A stretch of 64,000 nt of DNA from Isoetes taiwanensis (taxonomy: Eukaryota; Streptophyta; Lycopodiopsida; Isoetales; Isoetaceae), in the NCBI GenBank assembly GCA_021234155.1, contig JAJEKV010000025.1:7704531-7768530 (forward strand), read 5' to 3'. This document shows positions 34,168 through 45,794 of the stretch, one piece after another. A program made the position numbers and the translations under genes. The notes beneath the pieces were generated by a model. It had not been told where the DNA came from and did not search any database. It worked only from the letters and a program-made list of their open reading frames with translations. Each line of letters starts with the position of its first letter. The first letter of the stretch is position 1.

Positions 34168-35022
34168 ATGGCCGATCGAGAAGCCGCATGCTGCAGCGGC
34201 GGTCCTTCTGCCCATGTCAATGCAAGGTCACATCAATCCGATGAGCAGTCTCGCAAAGCTCCTGGCATCGCAAGGATTCCAGGTTTTTTTTTAATAAACG
34301 TACAATCCCTCCCACCCGTCCTCAAATCCCCCAAATCAGCGGTCCCGGCATCAAAATCCTTGATCTTCCCTTCCCCCAAGGCCAGCCCTTCCACAATGCC
34401 GATATGATGCAAACCACTATGGTCGCCATTGAAAACATGCGCTCCCCTTTTGAGCGCCTTCTGGCGGACCTTACCCTTGATTTAGACTACTCTATCTCCT
34501 GCATTGTGGTCGATTCTTTTGTTTCTTGGGCTCAAGATGTGGCCGATCAATTCCGGGTCCCCAGAGTTGCATTTTGGACCTCTTGCGCTGCGTGTGAGGT
34601 CGTCTTTTGCTACCTTCTTCACCTTATTTCAAAGGATATGTTCCTCTTGAGTCTAAAGAGCACGGAGAGGATGATTTGATACCATTTATGTACATGATGT
34701 TTCCACTTAGTCCAAAGGACCTGCCAGTATCACTACACACGGCAAATTCCTCATAGAGTATCTGAGAAACATGTACTCAAGGGCGTCAGAGGCAGCATTC
34801 AGCCTGGTAAATAGAGTAGAAGAGTATGAGCCTCAAGCAGTTGCCTCAATGTTCAAATTTGTAGGCAACTACATGGCAGTAGGACCCCTGCATTCCCAAG
34901 AGCCAAGAAAACTAGGCAAAGAAGAGCAGAGATGTCTAGAATGGCTAGACAAAGGAAGACAATTCAGTCCTCTACATAGCCTTTGGAACAATCACAAATC
35001 TAAACACATGGTTCTGCTTATC
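34168..35022 (+). pseudogene. UDP-glycosyltransferase (family 1) relic, N-terminal half
   Basis: Plant UGTs move sugar from UDP-sugars to small molecules in the cytosol. In shifting frames the N-terminal half is clear: EKPHAAAAVLLPMSMQGHIN and PMSSLAKLLASQGFQ (HxxxxPxxxQGHINPM motif with the catalytic-type His), GIKILDLPFPQGQPF, the IVVDSFVSWAQDVADQFRVP segment, SPYFKGYVPLESKEH, ASMFKFVGNYMAVGPL, EEQRCLEWLDK and, after another shift, SVLYIAFGTI. The PSPG sugar-donor box (W-P-Q...HCGWNS) that should follow is absent. At least four frameshifts and a stop show it is dead. No intron is apparent. Confidence 0.85.
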
Positions 35023-35556
35023 TGATCATTGCTTTATAGGCATGCTTCACTTGTTAATTACATAGACTTTATGCATATTGGTAACTATACAAAAAACGTC
35101 CAGACAACTTGAAAATCTTACAATTGTGTTTCTAATGAGTATTGTACTGACAGAAGGAGATATTTGGTCTTGCATATACCTAGTTGTAAATGTTTTAGAT
35201 TGCACATACTTGCTTCACAAGCAATTCATTGACTTGCTGCAACAATTTCAAAAGGAGTGTTTCAGCCTTGTAAAATTTGCATGTTTTCCTATTCAGGTAT
35301 TTTTTTGTTCCTGGGCTATGTTCTTCTTTCCACGGCTTTCCAGATTTATAAGCTCTGCTGAGAGAATATCCCATTCAGACTGTTAGCTTTCAGCTTTAGA
35401 AAAATTCTTTCCAAGTCAGGAAGCAGAAGGTTACTTGATATTGATGATGACTATGAGGTTCAAGTTACTGGTTTCAAATCATCAAGATGGGGAGAAATAT
35501 GCTACGTTGTCTTTTGCATTGGATAGCAAGGTTGGATCATATCTGTGCTTAAGCAT
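35023..35556. other. No recognisable gene; left flank of gypsy-2
   Basis: A short frame near 35395-35505 (RRLLDIDDDYEVQVTGF) has no recognisable family. Homology to the gypsy-2 LTR starts abruptly at about 35557. Confidence 0.4.
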
Positions 35557-36551
35557 CTTTCTGCTCCTTCCGTGTATTAGGGGTTAAGGGAAGGGTAGAG
35601 ACCTAAAATCCTCTTAGAACCAGAGATGTTCCTAGCTAGAACCCTTAGAACCCAATAATTGCGGCCTGTGCATAAGGGCCAACCTGGCTGTGGATGCTAT
35701 GAGGTGGTTCAACACCAAACAACGGACACAATTGGTGAAGTGGGGGTGGAGCCTTGCTGTGCGTGGCTACTGGGGCTCCTACAGTGTGCTAGGCTTATAG
35801 TCGGTCACTACGTGTGGGCCGGGTATGGGTCTGACACCTTCTGAATCGTGGGATATGGCCTTTATGGACGTCCTTGGCTTTGCATAGATTTAGGGGGGTA
35901 AGTTGCGTACGGATACGGGTGCTGCATGTGTGACAGGTATCCTCTAGCACACCCATGGAATCATTGTGATCAGGGAGTGGAAGCTTCTCTGACCTGCCTC
36001 ATCACCCGGAGTAGTCCCATAGGGTGATTCCTTAGGATTGCATCTCTGAAGGGCTACAAGCACCGTCATAGCATGTTTCAGCCTATCTGCAAAGTGTGCA
36101 CAGAAGGGGCGGATGGAGTGGACTACCCCAGCCATTGTCTTATGCCAGGCAACGCCATGTTATAATTTTGTCTGCTGATATCTTGAGGCCCTGACTGTTA
36201 GTTGACCCCATGGAGTCTGAGCCCCGGGTAGCGCCCTTGTCATGATGTGTTGCTCATGTTAATACTCTTGTATTGTCTTTTTGTTGATGATGATGGATGG
36301 GCCATCCTTCTTGGTGGCATATTATTTCAACATGATTGTTGTATGCTAACATGTATGTACGCTTCCGCTGTATAGGATTCCCATAGAGGGCGTGGGACGA
36401 ATGACACATCTGTGTTTCTCGCCCGAGCACTTGGCCATCTTAAGTGGTCCGCGTATGATGGAGGGCCCTAGGATGGTGATGTAGTCGCCATGGGAGGGAA
36501 ATTCCCATATTTGTATGATAGGAGCATCGTATAGATTTTGGGAGCGTTACA
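35557..36551 (+). repeat. gypsy-2 5' LTR, 5' end missing
   Basis: It matches 53996-55005 of the 3' LTR almost throughout, from CTTTCTGCTCCTTCCGTGTA to GGGAGCGTTACA. About 505 bases at the left end, present in the 3' copy, are missing or unrecognisably diverged. Confidence 0.87.
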
Positions 36552-36552
36552 A

Positions 36553-36564
36553 TGGTATCAGAGC
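36553..36564 (+). other. gypsy-2 primer-binding site (tRNA-iMet)
   Basis: TGGTATCAGAGC lies one base after the LTR end. Confidence 0.92.
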
Positions 36565-36566
36565 AT

Positions 36567-36585
36567 GATTTTGGTAGACCAAATC
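36567..36585 (+). promoter_or_regulatory. gypsy-2 post-PBS leader hairpin
   Basis: GATTTTGGT and ACCAAATC pair with one bulge around AG. Position and loop match the gypsy-1 hairpin at 5606-5625, and the conserved CACTG-CCATA follows both. Confidence 0.5.
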
Positions 36586-37223
36586 ATTGCACTGGCCATA
36601 CTCTAACTCGTTAGTTGACGGGACTTTGTCTTAGGTAAAAGTATCCCAAGTCTGTAGCTAGCATGTGAGTTGACCCAAGTTATGGGAGGATTAACTTAGT
36701 CAAGTAGGAGAGTGTTCTACAGTAGGGTGAGTAGGTTCAGATGGTGAAGCAAGGGGGTTCGTATGTTCCAGGTGCCATAACTTTCTCCAGGTAGCTCGGA
36801 TGGATGAGATTTTTGCACCAAATTGTCGGGCATGGTCCAATTACCCTAGGTACGTCACCATCCGACATCGAAATGGCATCAAATGGACCCAAAATCGTAC
36901 TCGGGCGCTGTTATACTTTGGGCGTCTTAGAATCCTGAGAGGAGCACGTATACATCCAGCGGCGCCTGGCGTTCAAAAAATGCGTATTCCGCCGCCGTAT
37001 AAAAATTAAAAAAAAAAAAAAAATTCGAGAAAATTTTTGAATTTAAAATTAAAAAGTCGCGGTTACTTTTTTTGTTTTCCTTTTTGCTAAGCACCCCCGC
37101 CTCGCTCGTCCGCCATAGCCGCCGGAGTAGAAGCTTTAAGCGCCCTGTCTCTGCCTTGCACCTACGTCGTTGCCACCTACCAGCGCCTCTTCTTCCGCCT
37201 TCTTTTTTTTCATCCCAATGAAT

Positions 37224-38508
37224 ATGGCTTGCACCAAAGGTGCCCTGAGCCCCGATAACTTTAATGTTCCCCAAATATTTGCTGAACTTGGAGAGCACCT
37301 CGCTACTGACCCAGATCTGGTGGAGCTACTTTTGACTGTCGTGCAACGCTTCGTCGCCAGGCATGGGATTCCTTATCCTATCTTCCACTTGTCCGAGCGC
37401 TTCTTGATAAAACTTAACCTCCTCCAGCAGCCCTGCACCTTGGTTGAACAGCCCGACCAAGTTTTGATGCTAGTCAAGTTTTATCCGCCTTTGTGTATGG
37501 AAGTTACGAAGGGAGAAGCCGTCCAGAGGGAAGCTGCCAGGATCCGAGAACTTGCCCATGGGGATGACACCCGAGAGATGGAGAGGGGAGACCCGTTTAT
37601 CTGGGTGATGGAAGAGCCATCATAGCCGAAAACCCTTTTGACCTCCCTCCTTACCAGTTTGATGAGGCCACCCTAAGTGTTGCTTGGGGTGAGGTCCCAT
37701 CCTACCTTAAGGTGGACCACTTGATAGCAATTCAGCTGGACATGCAAGCCCGACCGGACCGCTACCATGCAGAGCTACTATGGAGGATTACGGCCCGACG
37801 TCTCGCTAAGATGGAGGAGAGCATGGCCGCAGCCCGTGCAGTACAGGAAGAGGTCAATAGGGCCCAGCAGCAACGGTAAGCGGAGGAGCTTGCCAAACAG
37901 ACCCAGGATCAAAGCAGCAAACCTAGCAAAATCCAGAGCAGAATACCCAGTGTGGCCCTGACCCGACAAAGACTCCTACAGTTAAGAGACGGCATAAATC
38001 CAGCCCATAAGTCGGGGAATGCGTACAAAGAGAAGCCCAAGGCTATTGGGGTATTGGGAAGGCCACAAGCTCTGCCCGCTGGCAAGACCGAGTGGATGCA
38101 GCCCGGCCTTACCCAGTGACAGGGGGCAAGACTTTGCCCAAAAAGACGACGCAGACCCAAAGATCGACGCCGCCAAAGAAGCTGCATCGGTATAGGCCTA
38201 GCACTATGGCATTAAGGAAAATTCGCAAGTATAAGAAGACCACTGAGCTGCTGCTACGGAAGCTCCCCTTCCAGCGCTTGGTCCGCGAGATAGCCCAGGA
38301 GTTTAAAACCGACCTGCGGTTCTAGACTTTTCCCATACTTGCATTGCAAGAGGCTACCGAAGCTTACCTGATAGCCCTTTTTGGGGATGCCAACCTTTGT
38401 GCCATCCATGCCAAAAGGGTCACTATCATGACGAAGGATTTGGCTCTCGCCCGAAGAATTAGAAGTAGAATCATGCTTGAAAGAAAACTAATTTATGCTA
38501 GTTCATGA
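37224..38508 (+). pseudogene. gypsy-2 ORF1-histone H3 chimera
   Basis: The frame starts at ATG 37218 or 37224 (MACTKGALS, which may be an eroded MARTKQTARKS). An unrecognised domain of about 130 residues ends at 37625. A shifted frame carries ENPFDLPPYQFDEATLSVAW and a charged helix (ARRLAKMEESMAAARAVQEE) to about 38112. After another shift comes histone H3: [11 protein letters not shown] resembles tail residues 10-19, followed by [50 protein letters not shown], a TAG at 38323-38325 in place of the usual Gln, then [34 protein letters not shown] and LALARRIR, ending at TGA 38506-38508. The positions of K56 and K79 are kept. The C-terminus has about 12 extra residues. The H3 fold is close to canonical H3, not CENH3-like. 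Confidence 0.92.
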
Positions 38509-39207
38509 AGGTCGTAGCTATAGAAGCAAAAAGTTAGGTCGATTTTGAAAAGTCATAACTTTCTTAATATAACTCGGTTTTGTGTGATCTAAGGCTTGAC
38601 AAAAAGAGTAAAAAGTCTAGTTTAAGTGACAAGAAGAATTAGTTAAAAAGGTGCAGTACTTTTTGAGTTATGTAAATTTTAGTAACTAACCCTGTTTAAA
38701 GTTGTAGAAGAAAAGCGGTGTTGATGGATGCCTAGATATGTTTTATTAGTTTGTTTTTGCTTATTTTATGATCACTAAAAGTTTCATAGCCTCATTCAAA
38801 TATAAGAAAAACTATTATTTGGTTACTCTTGAAAAGCAATAAAAGATCAATAGTATAATTCATGCTTATAAAACACCTCGTCATATAGGTTGTATGCATG
38901 ATTAAAAACTTATGATTTCTTCTATGGCCATGAAGGACCATGTAAAATAATTGAATGATATTTTTCTAATAAAATTACTTCTGAAAAGCAATGGAGTGAT
39001 ATTCCCCATATGCTAATATGAAAGCAATGGAGCGACATTCCCCATATGCTAATGTGAAAGCAATGGAGCGATATTCCCCATATGCTAAACTTTATTTCTT
39101 ATATACTAAGCTAAATGGAGTGACATTCCACATTTAGTTTTAATCTGATTATCTTCTGCCATTCTTCACAGGAAAAGAACAGGCATGGCAACAACATTGT
39201 CTAATGT
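38509..39207. other. Junction between gypsy-2 H3 frame and copia-B gag
   Basis: No gene. It is AT-rich and holds a minisatellite at 38988-39087. No copy of the copia-B 3' LTR start (TGTTGGAACGTG) is present, so the copia-B 5' LTR appears to be missing and the exact junction is unknown. Confidence 0.5.
38988..39087. repeat. 36-bp minisatellite, 2.8 units
   Basis: Units start GCAATGGAGYGAYATTCCCC and end with CATATGCTAATRTGAAA, at 38988, 39024 and 39060. A degenerate further unit (AATGGAGTGACATTCC) lies near 39114. Confidence 0.92.
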
Positions 39208-40293
39208 TTGATCAGCGGATATCCTACAGGTCAAAGGACTGTATCCATTTTTGATGGAACTGGTTTTCCTATCTGGAAAATTAAAATGATATTACTTTTT
39301 GAAGGTAATGACCTACTTGATATTGTGCAAGGTTCTTGCATTCGTCCCGTGCAACCGGTCGATAATACCGGTGCCAAAATCACACAAGGGACCTCATATG
39401 ATCAATGGGTGCTTGAGACTCAAACCTGGGACAAAAAGAATACTATGGCAAAACGATATCTTTTATCTGCTTTAAAAGATTCGTTAATAATGGATGTTGT
39501 CTCTTATTCCAATAGTCCTGATATGTGGGCCTATATAGAAAAATTATATCAGAAAAAAACTATAAATGAGCGCATCCATGTAGGTCATCAGTTGGATGAA
39601 CTCAAATATAAAATAACTGAATCTTTGCAAGACCATATTGATAAGTTTAAGTCCTTGGTAGAACAATTGGCTGCAGCCGGTGAACCTGTTCCATCTAATA
39701 AATTACCTACTATGTTGTTGCGGTCTATGCCAATTGAATTTGAAACAATTGTAGTTGTCTTAGCTGAAAAGGACAATCCTGATTTTGATAGTATCTGTAT
39801 ATCTTTGCTTGAGCATTCCCGGCGGATTAAAGACCGTGAAGAGCCATCTGATACAGCCAATGTTGTTACTGATAGATGCCTGTCTAATAAATTTGCTCGT
39901 GGTAGAGGTCGTGGTCGTTTGTTTCGTCGACCACGTGTTGCATTTCCTCCATGCCCTCATTGTGGTAAAACAAATCATCCTGTAATTGATTGTTTTCATA
40001 AACCCGACTATGATGCTAGATCCGATCGCGTGATAGATGCACTTATTGTCGCCGGCCCGGTCATCTTGAGGAAACATGTCATAAAAAGGCTTATGATGAA
40101 AAGCATGCTACAGCCATTACTCTTCCCCGAGCATGCCGGTTGTGTCATGATGATTATTCTAGAGTCTTTCATGTTTTCGATTTTGCTAATTTTCTCATTG
40201 ATTCTCGGTACTCACGCCCATATGGTTAGCTCTACTCATTTGTTACAAAGTTATCATGTTTTGACTGGTCAAAAAGTTTGTTTATATGGCTGA
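39208..40293 (+). pseudogene. copia-B gag and protease start
   Basis: The gag domain begins FDGTGFPIWKIKMILLFEGN and continues through the UBN2-type helices (NSPDMWAYIEKLYQKKTINE, SLQDHIDKFKSLVEQLAAAG). An Arg/Gly-rich linker is followed by one CX2CX4HX4C knuckle (39952-39993, CPHCGKTNHPVIDC). Downstream the frame reads SLILGTHAHMVSSTHLLQSY, which is the protease active-site region with the D-S-G lost through a shift near 40200. The nominal start at 39208 may not be the real one. Confidence 0.85.
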
Positions 40294-41201
40294 TCATGGT
40301 ACACAACAAGTTGTTGGTATTGGCAACATTGCTATTTCTACTATTGGGGGACCTGGTGTTCTTCGGGAGTTCTATACGTGCTGTGGTTAGCCAAGAACCT
40401 TATTTACGTGGCACGACTTGTTGATCTTGGTCTCAAGGTCACTTTTATTGATGCAGGTGTAAGATCAAACAATGGAAAGCTTCTTACTGTAGCACACAGA
40501 CGTAATGATTTATGGGAACTCTCTATAGATGATAGTTTTGCATATGCTATTACCACTTCTAGTACCCCTGATAGTACTCTGTGGCATTCATGCTTTGGCC
40601 ATTCCAATTTTCAAAGGCTTTTAGAAATGGAACGCCATGTGTTGTCCATGGTTTGCAATTTGACCATATGCCAAATGGGGTGTTTGTTCATCGTGGTGCC
40701 TTGGGTAAGCTTCATTGTCAATCTTTTCCACATTTTGCCATTCGTGTGCTACACAAATTCTTGAGTTGATACATTCGATATTTGTGGTCCTTTTCCCTTC
40801 TCTTTTGGGGGTTCTTCTTATTTCTTATTATTCATTGATGATTACACAATGTATACCTTTGCCTATCTATTGAAAAAGAAATCTGAAGTATTTGATATTT
40901 TTAAAGCTTTCTGCAAACTTGTTGAAACTCAAATTGGCCTTCCTATAAAGATTTTACGTCATCGACAATGGTGGTGAATATAAATCCAAAGCTTTTCGTG
41001 CTCAGGTACGCGAACATGGTATTCACCATGAGTTTACTGTACCTGACACACCACAACAAAATGGTGTTTCTGAGTGGAAGAACCGCACTGTTTTGAATTC
41101 AGTAAGGTCTATGTTGATTCATGCAAAATGTCGCTGAAGTTTTGGGCTGAAAATTTGTTCTATATGTCATTTACATTCAAAATCATCTCATTACATCTGC
41201 A
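40294..41201 (+). pseudogene. copia-B pre-integrase and integrase core, frameshifted
   Basis: 40378-40764 carries NLIYVARLVDLGLKVTF and the LWHSCFGH part of the zinc site. The integrase core continues in other frames: FIDDYTMYTFAYLLKKKSEV near 40830, DNGGEYKSKAFRAQV near 40965 and PQQNGVSEWKNRTVLNS near 41050 (the catalytic Glu is kept; the usual E-R-K/R reads E-W-K). Each segment is separated by small indels. Confidence 0.8.
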
Positions 41202-43370
41202 TTGAAAACTATTACTCCTGTTGAGGCTTGGATAGGTATAAAACCATCAGTTTCCCATTTGCGAACCTTTGGATGCATTGCTTATATTCTTGTACCTCAT
41301 AAAGATCGTAAGAAGCTTGATCCTAGAGGTCGCAAGGTTATTTTTATTGGATACTCTACAGATTCAAAGGCTTACAGGTTTTTTGATCCTGAGACACATA
41401 AGGTGTCAATTAGTCATAGTGCTATTTTTGATGAATCTGCAATGGGTGGTGATGCAGACTCATTGAATCATTCAGACAGTATTCTAACAGTTTTTCCAGA
41501 TGACAATTTTCCGGTTTTACATGTTGCTAATGGCAATAAAAATGTAGAAGCACCTCGTGCTGATATTGTTGCAGAAAATGTTCTTGCCAATATAGAAGTG
41601 CCTCATGACATTGATAATGGTAATGGTGATGGTTTTAATGATGATGTTTTTGATAATTTGGCTGATGAAGTCATTCCAGAGAATGTTGAGCATAATCCTG
41701 AGAATAGTTTAAGGCGCACAACTCGCCCTTGGGTTCCTACTCAAAAGATTCTTGATTATCATGCGTTAGCTGTTTCTCATGATCCTGTTACATATGAACA
41801 AGCCCTTGCTTCACCAAATCATGAGATGTGGAAAATTGCAATGCAGGATGAATATGATTCTTTGATCTCTAAAGGTACTTGGACCATAACTGAATTGCCT
41901 TTTGAGAGAAAAGCAATCAAGTGTAAGTGGGTCTTTAAGACAAAAATGTTGCCTGATGGAACTTTTGATAAGTTTAAAGCTCGCTTGGTAGCCAAGGGAT
42001 ACTCACAAATTGCAGGTGTGGATTATGAGGAAACATTTTCTCCAGTTGTGCGTTTGACCACTGTTCGTGTACTGTTAGCCTTTGCAGTACAATTTGATTT
42101 GGAAGTTCATCAGATGGATGTAAAGACTGCTTTTCTGAATGGAGATATCAAAGAAGAGATTTATATGGAACAACTCAAAGGTTTTGCTCTTCCAGGAAAG
42201 GAGCGAATGGTTTGTAAGTTGAATCGTTCTCTTTATGGGTTGAAACAAGCTTCCAGGAAATGATATGAGAAAATGGATGATTTTCTATGTTCCATTAGTT
42301 TTCGCTCCTCAAATGTAGATCCTAATCTTTATAGTATGATTCATGGCAAGTTATTCATTTTCATTACACTTTATGTTGACGATAATATTCTTGTTTGTAA
42401 TGATATGGCACTCCTAACCACTGTCAAGCAGCAGCTAGCCTCAATGTTTGAAATGACTGATCTTGGAAATATCCGTTCTTGTCTTGGTTTCAACATTCAA
42501 CGTGATCGTTCAAAAGGATGGATGCATTTGAGTCAGACAAATGCTATACTAGAGGTTGTGGACAAGTTTGGTCTATCACAATGCAAAGTTGTAGCATCAC
42601 CTATGGTTGTTAGTCCAAAGGATTTACATTTGTCTAAGCTGCATTGTCCTCAAACAGATCAAGAGCAGGATGCCATGAAAGATATTCCTTATGCCAGTTT
42701 GGTTGGAGCTCTTCAATACTTTGCACATGCTTCTCGTCCAGATATCTCATTTGCTGCAAATCTTTTGGGTCAATTTATGTCCAATCCTGGTAAAGAACAT
42801 TGGATTGCTACTAAACGTGTTTTGAGATATTTGAAAGGAACAGCCAACTATGGACTTTTATATTGTAAGCAAGATGGTGAGCAAGGGATTATGTCTTTAA
42901 CAGGTTATACAGATGCAGATTGAGCAAGTTCTGATCATCTAATGCGATCTAAAAGTGGGAATTGTTTTACCATTGGGTCCTCTTTAGTATCATGGGCTTG
43001 CAAGAAACAAAATTGTATTGCCACTTCTACTACAGAATCTGAATATGTAGCTGCTTCATTTGCTTGTCGTGAGCTAGTTTGGTTACGACGACTCCTTACA
43101 GATTTGGGGTTTCCACAGTCTCAAAGGACAACTTTGTTTTGTGACAATCAGGGTGCTAATTCACTTGCGAAAGATCAAGTGTTGAATTCTAAATCTAAGC
43201 ACATAGAGATACACAATCATTATGTTCGGGCAGAAGTCAAAAAGGGCACAATTAAGATTGAATATTGTCCTTCACATTTAATGCGTGCCGATATGTTTAC
43301 AAAGGCACTTAGTGAGAAGCCATTATCTGAACATAGACTTGCTTTGGGAGTTACACTAGCTCCGCTATGA
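41202..43370 (+). pseudogene. copia-B integrase C-terminus, RT and RNase H
   Basis: One frame runs through almost the whole region, broken by two TGA codons. It has FGCIAYILVPHKDRKKLDPR, IFIGYSTDSKAYRF, CKWVFKTK, KARLVAKGYSQIAGVDYEET, HQMDVKTAFLNG, LYGLKQASRK, YVDD (42372-42383), SRPDISFAANLL, YTDAD, STTESEYVAAS and LMRADMFTKAL. Both stops (42261-42263 and 42921-42923) sit where a Trp is normally found and are single G-to-A changes, as expected from decay of methylated DNA. Confidence 0.92.
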
Positions 43371-43546
43371 GTACATACTCATAGGAGGGAGCTCGGGTTT
43401 TTTCCTTTTGATTCCCACAAAAGATTTTTTTTTACTCGAGCTAGAGATCAATTCTGCAGGGGGGACATACATGATACATTGTGCATTTGATCTCACCCTC
43501 GAAGACACATGCTGCTTATTTTGATTTACAAAGAGACCAAGTTTGT

Positions 43547-43600
43547 AGGGGGGATGTTGGAACGTGTCATATTTACACGTGTTACAATCTTGGCTCTTTG
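43547..43600 (+). repeat. copia-B polypurine tract and start of 3' LTR
   Basis: AGGGGGGA is followed directly by TGTTGGAACGTG at 43555. ACGTGT and ACACGT in the first 30 bases form a small inverted repeat. The end of the LTR cannot be fixed. Confidence 0.6.
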
Positions 43601-43709
43601 GTTTATATTTGGCTCAAGGAGCTAAAAGGGGCTTTTGCCTTTTAGCCCTCATTCTTTCTCTTGCTTCTCTTGTTTCTTCCTCCTCCTTCACGACTTGCAG
43701 CTTCAATGG

Positions 43710-45105
43710 TGACCCTAACCCTCCTTCAATGGTACCAAGACGGAGAACAGTGGGATCCTCAAGTCCCCTTTGACCTCTTACAACCTTTTCTGCTCTAGAA
43801 GGTGGACCTTATCACCAACATGCAGGCCCACCCTGATTATGCAGGCTTCCTTGAGTTTTATACTCAAGAGATGCTCCCTCTCTGCATTCCTCTAGGGGAT
43901 CCACCCCAGCTCTACTTGAAGAGAGCTATAGTAAGGGAGATGTTGGGAGGTGATACGCATGCTTACGATGTTCTCAAGGGCAAGCTCAGATGGGGCCGAA
44001 ATCTGCCAGTAATGGCACATGAGGGCCAGTAATACCTTGAATTGACCTTTGCACTGGCCATCCTCATGGATCTATATATAGAGGATGATACTTTGCCAGC
44101 AGAGAAGGGCAAAGCACCTGAGTCCTCTGATGAGGAGGACGATGAGTACATCCGAAAGGATGACTTCATCTGGTGGAAGCAACTCGAAGAAAAAATGCCT
44201 CAACACCGAGACCAGGGGGCACGACTGACTAGCTTGGATACCCTCCTAGTTATCCATCACCAGGGGCAAGAATACCTTCTATTGAAGGATATTATGTGGA
44301 CGTACCATGTAGTGGCTGGCCTGAAGACCAGGAAGAAAGCACAAGTGCTTTATGAGCTCGCTGAGTATTGTATGGAGGACTTCATCGACTTTACACCGGT
44401 TGAGCTCCCTATAGAGGTACGACAACTACTCCAGTTTCAGCAAGAAACCATTGAGCCAGTTGACACACTCCTCCGGCTAAGAGACCTTATGCTCCAGACC
44501 CCCCATCTCAGCCTCCTCAGGAAGCTTTCACTGCCATGGGACCTTACGTCCTGAATATTAATATGGTTGATATTCCTTCCCAGTCGGATGAAGAAGGGGA
44601 GGATCTCTGCAACAATCCGGGTCATCTGAGGGAAGAAAAGCAGGAACTTAAGGAGGAAGAGGTCACTATGGACCTCGACAAGGAGGTAGCTACCTCCATC
44701 ACACCAGAGGTTAAAACGTTGGGACACTACCTTACACGCTTCTTCCTATCAGCTTTCCGGCAGGGACAGATCCTTTTTGTGGCTTGAGACCTAGCTCCGA
44801 AAGCCGAAGCATCATGGTGGAACCTCTGTGCATTATCCACCTTGGCAGGCCATAAGAAGCTCCCGTATCACACATTCACCTACGTGCTCGTGCATCGGGG
44901 CTTCACTCTAACTGCCTTGGGCCAAGATATAGCATCGTGGATGAGCATGAAGCTCCTTGTGGCCGTCCTTTTGGCCACTGCTTACCCACCAGAGATTGCT
45001 TCTCTTGCCACCACCACCGTCGATCCAGGAGTTACTTTGCTGGGCCATCGGCAGCTATCACCACCTCCTATGCCAATGGATCAAGATGCAGGACCTAGTT
45101 CTTGA
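43710..45105 (+). pseudogene. gypsy-2 accessory ORF B (pre-gag)
   Basis: From ATG at about 43709 the pieces 43709-44032, 44042-44554, 44536-44787 and 44842-45105 form one decayed protein of roughly 450 residues. It begins LTLLQWYQDGEQWDPQVPFD, then HPDYAGFLEFYTQEMLPLCI, an acidic patch SSDEEDDEYIRKDDFIWW, EYLLLKDIMWTYHVVAGLKT, YCMEDFIDFTPVELPIEV, a second acidic part, then RFFLSAFRQGQILFV, TFTYVLVHRGFTLTALGQDI and LLVAVLLATAYPPEIASLA. The same series occurs in gypsy-1 (7994-9485). No known family was recognised. Position between H3 and gag is shared by both elements. Confidence 0.7.
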
Positions 45106-45249
45106 GTATAGATTTGTGGAATTATAGAGTACGGCCTTCGGCCATTACAATATATGTACTATTGTATCGGCAGTTTTATGCCCCTCCAAATACAAATTTT
45201 GTTCTTCCTATATTACTTGTCTCCCTTCTTGAGAAATTCTAAGTATAAG

Positions 45250-45619
45250 GGATGACTTATGGATTGTACATTTATTATGGGGTCTGTTGTAGGGACAGAG
45301 GTACCATATTACACCACGAAAGGGTGGGAAATTGTCACGCTCCTCCGTGACAAAGCTCTCCAAAACTTGCAACGCATCATGCAACGAGGTTGGAGGTTGG
45401 TCCTATTGGGAATTCACCAACGAAGAAGCATTCATGGATGCGGATGATCACCTATGGGAGCTATATCACGCAATGCGCGGCTTCTTTAATCTCTTGATCA
45501 TAAACCCGACCCTCGAGTATCAGAATCTTATCATCCAAGCTTGGGCCAAATATAAACTAGTCCGCACAGTAAGGGAGAGTATCCGTTATACAGTCCTCCA
45601 TCCCCTTACGACACCATAA
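45250..45619 (+). pseudogene. gypsy-2 ORF C, unknown
   Basis: Two overlapping frames fit one shifted protein: TEVPYYTTKGWEIVTLLRDK and ALQNLQRIMQR, then WSYWEFTNEEAFMDADDHLW and ELYHAMRGFFNLLIINPTLE to a stop at 45617-45619. It is flanked by AT-rich spacers. I see no counterpart in gypsy-1 and recognise no family. Confidence 0.45.
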
Positions 45620-45794
45620 ACCAACTTTTTGTTACATCTCTTGTGTAAATAAATAAATTTTCCTCTTGGTTGTTTGTGTCCGCATCACGCCAAATGTAAC
45701 TCTACATCCATCTTAATATCAAGCAATTTTGTATCAATGACTTTGTAGTAATCATGTGACATCTTGTACTTATTTCTATTTCATTTATATTTTA
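45620..45794. other. AT-rich spacer before gypsy-2 gag
   Basis: No gene. It is strongly AT-rich and ends TTTATATTTTAG before the gag frame, resembling a 3' splice site, as in gypsy-1 at 9710-9725. Confidence 0.4.

Larger units (their letters stand above)
39180..43600 (+). mobile_element. Ty1/copia retrotransposon nested in gypsy-2 (copia-B)
   Basis: Domains run gag, protease remnant, integrase, RT, RNase H, then a polypurine tract AGGGGGGA (43547-43554) and TGTTGGAACGTG (43555), the start of a 3' LTR. Gypsy-2 sequence resumes by about 43700, so the 3' LTR is very short or truncated. No 5' LTR is seen. It lies between the H3 frame and ORF B of gypsy-2. Frames are interrupted many times, yet long stretches remain open, so it is younger than its host element. 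Confidence 0.88.

Noticed and set aside
38116-38508. A centromeric H3 (CENH3)
   Set aside because: Loop 1 ([10 protein letters not shown]) and the C-terminal helix match canonical H3; CENH3 has a longer, different loop 1.
38988-39087. CRISPR-like spaced repeats
   Set aside because: Units are head to tail without unique spacers, and this is a plant nuclear sequence.
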